Assembly (NCBI GenBank): GCA_034766995.1
Contig: CM068317.1
Span: forward strand, 18,876,654 to 18,940,653
Reading direction: 5' to 3'
Origin: Acanthacorydalis orientalis
Taxonomy: Eukaryota; Arthropoda; Insecta; Megaloptera; Corydalidae
Length of the DNA: 64,000 bases
Part shown: positions 56,780 through 64,000 of the stretch, piece by piece
Position numbering within the stretch: position 1 is the first letter of the stretch
Layout of the letters: each line of letters begins with the position of its first letter
Translations under genes and position numbers: made by a program
Notes under the pieces: generated by a model
Seen by the model: only the letters and a program-made list of their open reading frames with translations
Database searches by the model: none
Told to the model about the DNA's origin: nothing

Positions 56780-57713
56780 CACATATATGACCGGACACGT
56801 CTCACCACGTCTTTTGTTACCTGAACGTTATTGACCGGGGAAGTATTAAAACATTTTTAGAGAGTGATACAATTAAAATTACCGTGCAAAGTTGTTAGAG
56901 CTTAAAACTGATAAACTGTTCATTATACAATTTATAATTGTGCTTATAATTCACAATCTGGTCCGTTAGTTTTTTTTCTGACCTTGTATATGTTATAAAC
57001 GGTATTTTATTACCGTGAAATTTTCAGAAATGGCGCATCACGAACTTTTAACTGAAGAAAAACTTTTCGGTGAATTTTATGTAGATACTTTTTCTGATTG
57101 TCCGAATGAAGTATATACTAGTAATTCAGAAAATGATACACAATATAGTTTTGATTCAGATAATGTGAATATTTGACAAACAAAAAGACAGAAAACCTTA
57201 GTGATTTATTCTGATACTGAAAGTGAAAATGACACTCACGCATTTTTACTAGCAGTAGATAGAGAATGGGTAACTGACCATTCTGGTGAATGCAGTCCTG
57301 CACCTGATCCTTCTTCTAACGTTTCTAAAAGAGCCTTCCGCAAATGTCCACCTTATCGACTATCAGGTCAAATAAAGGAACACATCCTAGAAGAAATAAT
57401 ATACACAGGATTAAAAAAAAGTGCCTACAGGAAGTGTAGAGTCTGTTCCTCAAAAGAATTGCACATTGAAACATAATAAATTTGTAATAGATGTTGTGTT
57501 CGCATACACAGAAGTGCCTGCTATACAGCTTATAACACTCTAAAGAAATACTAGAATGCTTCAGTAAGACATGTACAAAGTTTCAAATAAATACATTATG
57601 TTCCAAAAAAGTTGTTGATATTTACTCACACGCGGATGTTTCAATATTGACTTGTACGAAAAATAGTCGGCCACACGCGTTAGTTCTGCAAAAATCCCCC
57701 GGTCAATAATGTG
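56780..57713 (+). mobile_element. Internally deleted piggyBac element (CACATTA..GACCGG ends)
   Basis: TTAA (56776-56779) precedes CACATATATGACCGG. The right end CCGGTCAATAATGTG is followed by TTAA (57714-57717), and 12 of 15 terminal positions pair. The terminal region GTCGGCCACACGCGTTAGTT resembles the right ends of the 18356-19894 elements, so they may be one superfamily branch. Length is 934 bp. It contains a fused transposase remnant. Confidence 0.85.
57030..57545 (+). pseudogene. piggyBac transposase: N-terminus fused to C-terminal Cys-rich domain
   Basis: ATG at 57030 starts MAHHELLTEEKLFGEFYVD, an acidic N-terminal region (ENDTQYSFDSDN; YSDTESENDTHAFLL). Around residue 95 this passes, in the same frame, into the C-terminal sequence AFRKCPPYRLSGQIKEHILE and KCRVCSSKELHIET. 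Beyond two consecutive stops the Cys-rich domain continues as ICNRCCVRIHRSACYTAYNT. One TGA near 57174 also interrupts the frame. The whole catalytic core with its three aspartates is absent. Full family members are roughly 500-600 residues. Confidence 0.8.
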
Positions 57714-57806
57714 TTAACATGAATACGATGCAATGACACTCATTCAAAAAAATTAAGGTTAAAATTCAGAAAAAAAAACACCCCAATTATTTTCTTACCA
57801 ACCTAA

Positions 57807-58861
57807 TTAAAATTTTTTATTATATTAAATATTTTTTCATTCTCTTTTATTCAGTTCCGTAGACGTTTAATATGCTCTTTATTCGTTTTTTTTCTTTTTT
57901 GTAAAAATAAACACTTATTACTACGTAGCAACAACTTTTTGATTGTTTCCTCAGTGTCATCATATCATTCAATGTAACTATTTAAATTAATCACGTACTT
58001 TTTCAAAAATATATATTTCCTTTTGAAGTATTTCATGTACAAGTTTTGATTTTAATTTCAATCTGTGCTTAGTAGGAGAAAGCATGAACATATTGATCGT
58101 TTATGATTTAATTTTAAAATTTAACTTTTCATGAAATTAGTTCATAAATTATAAATTAAGCATCTACTAATTATCACAATCAATTTCTTTGTAGGTATTC
58201 TAGTCATCTATTGAATTATTTTATTCCAGGGCTTTTTAAAAGAGTAATTTGTTAAATTATTTCCTTACACACTGTTACACCATCTTATTTTCTTACAAAT
58301 CTATTTTTTGATAAAAAGACAATTGCAAAACATTAAAACCTAATAAAGACAAACTTCCAAAGAAACTTATCGGTCGCATCCTTTGAATCAAATAACAATG
58401 AATGTAAATCTATTTGATCATTCATACATATATAAAAAAGTAACAGAAATGTGATGGTTGGTTATTTAGAGTTTTAGGGCACGTCAACAAATAGAAATAT
58501 GAGAATCTGTTATTGTTATTTAATGACTTTAGTTTAAGTATTAATTAATGACTTTACGCATAATTAATTTATTTTCATATTACAATTAATATTTTTTGTA
58601 TATAAAAAAGAAGTATATATTATTTATACCTAACATTTATGTATATTTTTCTGTATTGTAAACATGAAACAATGATGACGTTCCCGTAACTTTTATTCGT
58701 TTTCTAATTGGTTGAGATCAGTCACGTGGTCTGTGTTATGACCGGTTACTATGAATCGCGTGATCAAATGACCTACATCTTAATTAATTGAACCACTTTT
58801 CCAATCAAAAGTTATGATTTTCATTTTTTGCTATTATTTATGTGTATTATTTGTCAATTTC
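57807..58861. other. AT-rich DNA, no gene seen
   Basis: No recognisable frame or repeat end. Confidence 0.4.
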
Positions 58862-58957
58862 TGGCATTTATCAGGAAGTGAGCGAGCAGGGGGGGGGGGA
58901 GTCCACCTATCCGGTGGTTGGCGAGCGCAGCAAGCAGCGAGCTGACGCCCCTAGTTA
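58862..58957. repeat. GC-rich block, possible Helitron-like or SINE terminus
   Basis: GTGAGCGAGCAGGGGG, a small CCACC/GGTGG stem, GCAGCGAGCTGACGCC and a final CCCTAGT. A GC-rich terminal hairpin region ending CTAG-T is reminiscent of Helitron 3' ends, but no 5' TC end or helicase was identified. Related words occur at 39986-40070. Confidence 0.25.
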
Positions 58958-59085
58958 TTTTATTTTTAAAAAATTTAATACAATATAATATACTTTATTT
59001 TAGTGTAATGAATTAATTAATACATTTAAAAGAATTATGATGTACTGAATTTACATTTTTTTCTACATATCCTATTATACATGTA

Positions 59086-59089
<4 letters not shown>

Positions 59090-59150
<61 letters not shown>
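59090..59150. repeat. (TA)n-(CA)n-(TA)n compound array
   Basis: TA arrays at 59090-59105 and 59117-59138 flank ACACACACACA. The array ends at the left end of mariner derivative E4. Confidence 0.9.
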
Positions 59151-59152
<2 letters not shown>

Positions 59153-59706
59153 AGGTTGGTAGGAAAATAATTACGGTTTTTGTTTTTTGAATTCTAACCT
59201 TATTTTTTTCAATGAAAGTGCCGTTTCATTGTGTTCATGTTAGTATCATTTTAAAGTGCATTTTGTATGCGGTATGTAATTTGGTAACATTAACTTTGTT
59301 TTATGTTTAATTTTGCTTCAAATTGGGGTATTCAATTAAGGATGGATAGTAGTAAATAAGGGCAATTTTTTGTACGAATTCAAAACTGGTGATAAAGCAG
59401 CAGAACTGCTTGTAAACTAAACAATGCTTTTGGTGTGGGTACTGTTCAGGAACGAACGGTCTAATGATGATTCCAAAAATTTCGTTCTGGGACGAGATCC
59501 TTGAAAATGAAGTAGGCCACTGACTTCTTCAGTTCATAACAACTAATTGAAAGCGTTAGTTGAAACAGAATCACGGACAACAATTCGAGAGCTTGCAGGA
59601 AAATTATGTGAATCATTTAACAGTTCAGGACCACTTAAATATTAGCTGCGAAAAATTTATATAAATTTGAAGGTTATAAACAGCAATTATTTTTCTACCA
59701 ACCTAA
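59151..59706 (+). mobile_element. ~550-bp mariner derivative, copy E4
   Basis: The left end AAGGTTGGTAGGAAAATAAT and the right end ATTATTTTTCTACCAACCTAA are inverted. Plus-strand remnants of the transposase N-terminus include YEFKTGDKAA-like sequence, AFGVGTVQERTV and FQKFRSGT, with stops. The internal junction CACTTAAATATTAGCTGCG-AAAAAT is the same as in E1 (TTTAAATATTAGCTGAGAAAAA). Length is 556 bp. Confidence 0.85.
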
Positions 59707-59962
59707 TCCATAGATAGTCATCACCAGAAATAGTTTTTTCATAAAATAATTCGAAAGCTGTCAAATATATAACGTAAAAGAATATCAAACGAGAGCAAAT
59801 ATTTTATGATGATTGAATAGTATTTTATTTTGTTAATAATAAATATGTGTGGACTAACACCATTCTGAACTTTTATGTATTATAATATTAATATACCATG
59901 TAAAAAATATTTAAGACAAAAATATTTATATATCATGTTATAATAAATTCTGAGTTGATTTT

Positions 59963-60012
<50 letters not shown>

Positions 60013-60401
60013 CATATAAATATCATATAAATAGTTGAACCATTTTTATTAAACCATAATTTACATATTAGTTTTTTTTTTTAAATTCTCCATTAAACCA
60101 GGCAAATTATTGATTTAATTAAAATATGATTTGCAAAATCTACATATACTATTTATCTGTGTAATATTTGTTAATATTATTGTAGTTGCTTGATAATAGT
60201 ATAGTGTTCTACATTAACATTATATATGACACATGTAGGTATTATGCATAATTATAATTAGTTCTATAAATATGTCCACGTGTCAGTATACATCAGCTGT
60301 ATATATTGTAACTAAAAAGACGTAGTTTATTTAATCTTATCGCCAACAATGAATCTAATTGGTATTTTTTATTTTTCCTTTGTCTGTCCCATTCTCTCTT
60401 A

Positions 60402-60462
<61 letters not shown>

Positions 60463-62023
60463 CAATATATTAAAGCATTTTATTTACCGACATATTGCTT
60501 TTAATAATTACAATTACTGTTTTTTATCAACAATTTTTGCCACTTTTTATTAAATTCGAAACTTGTTATTTTTTAAACCTTATCGAAATAATCTACATTT
60601 ATATTACAGTTCACTGGTAACAAAACAGTTTTTTTAACAGACAACTATATTTAATGGTTCGCTAATCGAGCATGAATGTTATATTCTAGAAACGTATAAT
60701 TTAGGCAAGTAAAAAAAATAAAACACTATAAAATTTCTCTAGAAAAGAATGAAGAAAATAGTTGGGAAACGAAATGAAGTTTGAGAGTAAATAATATCGT
60801 GATTTCTTATTAAAAATTATAAATAATTGAAGCAGTCGTGAATTTATAAGTAAAGTTACAATCTAAGTTATTGTTTACAAAATTTAATTTTGTCAAGGAA
60901 ACCTTCTTCAATATTTTAAATATTATGGAACCTAACAATATTTTTATATAGTATACTAAACTACGAAATTATTAAAATAAGTACTGATAAAAACAATACT
61001 CTTAATTATTAATTAATCCATTCAAGCAAAAGTATTATATTTGTTTGTGGTATAGTTTTGGAAATGTTTTTTTTTTAATTATTTTTGTCATATTTTCTGT
61101 TTTTATGATTATTTGAAAAATCACTTCAATTTTTTTGTCTTTTTTCTTGTATTCACATGCACATGAAAAAATACAATTTAATAAATATTCGAATTAAAAA
61201 AAACATCCTTAGATTATTCAATATGTGAATGGTGCATGGAGAATTTTGTGATACTGTATATAGAAAACTTTATAAATATTCTTATATAATACTCATATTA
61301 AACCACAAATAAAATAAATTTCTCTGTTCAAAATAACAATGTATTATCTATCGATATATAAAAAATATTCCGTAAAATTTCAAAAAATTTTAAAAAAAAA
61401 TTTAAAAAAAATGATTAGAAATTTTATATTAAATTATTACGAACGATGACACCTGAAGTTACACGAAATTTTCAAGAAAAATGATGATATTGGTATCATA
61501 ACAACTACAATGTGCAACTATATAAAACAACTACGTTGCAATATAACTGCGAGATTGACCTGGCATATCTTATGAAAATAAACACTGGAAATATTAATAT
61601 CCATACCCAAATGTAAAAAAAATAAAATAAATACATTTTAATATTACGAACATTTGTTCTTTGGAGCTGAAGAGAATAACTTTGTCGTCGAAATGTACTT
61701 ACAAATCGTTGCTAAAATAACATTTGTAAAAAATATTGATAGAAAGTTCTAAAAAACGAGTTCATTTTTTTCATTTATATACAGTGATTCACTCTATACA
61801 TGAATATAACCATCATTTTCATCCAAAACACGTGCAACAAAATCTAGAATATAATTATTAGTAATGACAAAATGCCAACTTTTAATAATACTTTCGCTTA
61901 CTTATAGTCGTTATTAACCTGTAAATTACAACGTGCACTAATATCTACTTGTAACATTTCAAGCTCGCACACAAAATAAACACACTGTATTATTATATTT
62001 TCTGTTTTTCAAGTTTTTGAACT
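59707..62023. other. AT-rich DNA with two TA arrays, no gene seen
   Basis: (TA)n arrays lie at 59969-60010 and 60408-60452. No coding frame, terminal repeat or transposase fragment recognised in 2.3 kb. Confidence 0.45.
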
Positions 62024-62035
62024 ATATATATATAT
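62024..62035. repeat. Short (TA)n array
   Basis: Abuts the left end of the element at 62036. Confidence 0.85.
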
Positions 62036-62568
62036 AAGGTGTATAAATTAATCCCGAGCAGTTTTTTTTTTATAGAAAATTACTGTTTACGAAAAAATGG
62101 AATACATTTTAGTCGTCAGAATGTCGCCTCTAATTTTGTATAACTTTGCTCATCATTTTTTTCCATCTGTCAGGTAACACAAATCTCTTGTCGAAAAAAG
62201 ATAGCAGGTTTGGGTCAATGAAGTGAATGCATTTTTGAACCTCTTCCATTATTTTAGCATTTTTTGCATGTTTTATGAATCACAATACCTTCCCCAAAAA
62301 GTAAACAAATTATTATTGTGACTTCGGCAGCATTTTTTCAACTGGAATGCCAAAGATATCAATTCCGAATAAGGTGCTTTTCGGAAAAACACATCGTGTT
62401 CACTACTATTTTATGAGGTTATGCCAACTGCTTGGTTAAGATATATAGTGTTTTTAAATGTTAAGGTTAGCACTTCAAAATAATCAAACGATGAGAAAAT
62501 ATTTTAATTTAAAACAGAGTTATGATTGATTCAATTTTAAGGTACAGAATTAATTATTACACATAATG
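62036..62568 (-). mobile_element. Tc1/mariner-like relic with TA arrays on both sides
   Basis: The left end AAGGTGTATAAATTAATCCC and the complement of the right end (ATGTGTAATAATTAATTCTG) are similar over about 18 bp. Minus-strand translation near 62130-62240 gives DPNLLSFFDKRFVLPDRWKK then MMSKVIQN, resembling the C-terminal 'LP.RW...I' tail of mariner-type transposases. The rest of the protein is missing. Length is about 533 bp. Assigned on flanking TA and this tail only. Confidence 0.45.
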
Positions 62569-62592
62569 TATATATATATATATATATATATA
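62569..62592. repeat. (TA)n microsatellite shared by two elements
   Basis: Separates the relic at 62036-62568 from the mariner at 62595, touching both. Confidence 0.95.
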
Positions 62593-62594
62593 AG

Positions 62595-63860
62595 ACGACG
62601 GTTTGAAGAGTAACTTGGTTTATGTACTCGGTGTAAGTAGATAGCTGTAAATGTTTTCAAATAGTTACATCCCTTGTACTTAAGCAGATGAAGTTCGAAG
62701 TCATTTCTCTATTAATTCTTCGTTTGACAGTTGCTTCAACACAAGCGTTTCGTGCTATTGAATATTCTTTTTTTTAGAAAGGAAAGCACCGAACGAAATC
62801 CATGAGAAGATATTTCCTATTTTAGGTGAATCTTGTTCTTCTTACGAAATCGTTCGACTTTATGCGAATGAATTTAAACGTGCCAGAACGATCATCGAAG
62901 ATGCACTACACTCAGGAAGCCCGAAAACCGTTATAACGCCAGAAATCATGAATAAAGTCCATGATATCTTTTTCCGACCAGCGAGTGCAAGTGAGAGAGA
63001 TACAAGAGTCATAGGTATCTCAATAGAGCGAATGGATTTCATTTTGCATAATGAATTGTGTATAAAAAAATTTCTGCAAAATGTATACCGCGTTTGCTCA
63101 CTGCAGAATAAAAACGACACCGTACGTATATAAATATCAGCAGACTTCTTTGGGATATTAAAGAAGAATACAACGGATTTCATGCGGGGTTTTGTGACCA
63201 TGGATGGAACTTGGATTCGCCATTACACACTAGAACCGAAAATGCGATCAAAACAATGGACTGAACGCGATGAAGTGTCTCCGAAGAAGGTAGAGACAAT
63301 TCACTCGAGTAGAAAGGTGATGGCGTTATTTTTCTAGGATGCAAAGCAAATTTCTTAATCGACTATCTTCAGAATAAAAAAAACAGTTACTGGTCAATAC
63401 TGCGGAACACTTTTGGGGAAGTTGAAGACAGCGATTGTAGAAAAAATATCTCGAAATGGCCAAGAAAAAGTATTATTTCACTATAACAATGCACAGGTTA
63501 ATTTTTTTAAGCATTTTCGCTTAGCAAAATTTGGACGAACTGAAGTTTGAAATCCTTTCGCATCCACCGTATTCGTTTGATTTGGTTCTTTCTGACTTCC
63601 ATCTGTTCACGAAACTCAAATTTTTCCTGGATGGAGAGTGATTTGGGTCGAATGAAGAAGTGATAGAGGCCACAAACGACTATTTTGAGAACATCGAAGA
63701 AATCCACGTCCGGAAGGAAACTAATACCGAATAACTTTCAACTTCACTTAGTTTAGGAAACTTACTTACTAAAAGGAATGGAACTATATGAAAACATACA
63801 CAACTGCCCTCTCTCCCTCTGCGAATACACGAACCAAGTTACTCTTCGAACCGCCATCGT
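62595..63860 (+). mobile_element. Full-length decayed mariner (CGGTTCGAAGAGTAAC family)
   Basis: The left end ACGACGGTTTGAAGAGTAAC and the complement of the right end, ACGATGGCGGTTCGAAGAGT, both continue to AACTTGGTT. The only substantial difference is a 3-bp gap. At 1266 bp the element is full size. TA arrays lie within 2 bp of each end. Confidence 0.85.
62790..63735 (+). pseudogene. Mariner transposase, broken
   Basis: The plus strand begins NEIHEKIFPILGESCSSYEI then VRLYANEFKRARTIIEDALH and SGSPKTVITPEIMNKVHDIF, the first helix-turn-helix and linker. After 63120 frameshifts appear. HAGFVTMDGTWIRHYTLEPK carries the first catalytic Asp, LFHYNNAQ the second with Asp changed to Asn, and HPPYSFDLVLSDFHLFTKLK the third. 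The tail reads FGSNEEVIEATNDYFENIEE and ends NTE-stop at about 63732. Multiple stops and frameshifts make it a pseudogene. Confidence 0.8.
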
Positions 63861-63861
63861 G

Positions 63862-63908
<47 letters not shown>
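63862..63908. repeat. (TA)n microsatellite
   Basis: Begins 1 bp outside the right end of the mariner, with one TATTATA interruption. Confidence 0.95.
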
Positions 63909-63912
<4 letters not shown>

Positions 63913-64000
63913 TAAAATTAATAAATAATTAAATATTTCATTTTAAAACAAGAATAAAAAGACATAGTAACCACTACTCATGCATAACAACATATCTGAT
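63909..64000. other. AT-rich DNA to the window edge
   Basis: Nothing recognised. Confidence 0.4.

Larger units (their letters stand above)
55580..57806 (-). mobile_element. Mariner derivative E3, split by two TTAA elements
   Basis: The left end TAGGTTGGTAGAACAATAAT and the right end ATTTTCTTACCAACCTAA bracket a copy of the AGGTTGGTAG family. Removing the insertions at 55891-56606 and 56780-57713 restores continuous homology with E1. The internal deletion ends slightly later than in E1 and E4, since E3 keeps HFKQLRKLEK before the terminal region. No TA array is adjacent. Confidence 0.85.

Noticed and set aside
1..64000. LTR retrotransposon or endogenous virus
   Set aside because: I saw no long direct terminal repeats, gag, protease, integrase or envelope-like sequence.
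1..64000. A new multigene defence or metabolic system
   Set aside because: No cluster of intact genes exists here. All recognised coding sequence is broken transposase or LINE polymerase.

Overview
The window is eukaryotic, AT-rich (by eye about three quarters A+T) and shows no bacterial gene organisation. Its mix of decayed mariner, Tc1-like, Tigger/pogo, piggyBac and PIF/Harbinger transposons with RTE- and Jockey-like LINE fragments fits an arthropod, most likely an insect. The order cannot be fixed from the sequence. No intact host gene, tRNA, rRNA or CRISPR array was recognised. The only candidate for a host exon is a short unusually GC-rich open frame at 2727-2969 (minus), which I cannot name.

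Layout. 0-10 kb: an internally deleted mariner (471-1330), a Tigger copy (3044-4357), a pogo/jerky-like relic (5048-5938), a mariner with one visible nonsense codon but no N-terminus (7089-8010), an old full-length mariner (8061-9305) and a Tc1/IS630-like pseudogene (9586-10444). 10-21 kb: mostly unannotatable AT-rich DNA, a deleted mariner (16688-17580) and a TTAA-type element that carries a second copy of its own family (18356-19894). 21-32 kb: an RTE-like LINE tail, members of a ~550-bp mariner-derived family, a second copy of the 471-1330 deletion derivative (27511-28310), Jockey and Tc1/mariner-related scraps, a Harbinger derivative (29956-30775) and a full-length decayed mariner (30820-32096). 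33-47 kb: two mariner copies in series, a 490-bp TTAA element, a piggyBac pseudogene (40470-41465), a 197-bp foldback element and a rearranged second Tigger copy. 49-60 kb: a mariner split by a piggyBac element with perfect ends (49166-52451), a piggyBac split by a mariner derivative (52773-54179), and a mariner derivative split by two TTAA elements (55580-57806). 62-64 kb: two TA-flanked elements in series, the second a full-length decayed mariner.

Two themes link the region. First, about 45 (TA)n arrays occur in 64 kb, and roughly 20 of them abut the ends of TA-targeting transposons. Second, most elements are internally deleted derivatives that keep their terminal repeats. They look like non-autonomous copies that relied on transposase from elsewhere, and several are nested so that insertion order can be read. 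I found no operon-like or defence-like multigene system. What is worth following up is the transposon archaeology: shared deletion junctions, a piggyBac copy with perfect ends, and TTAA and foldback MITE-like families.
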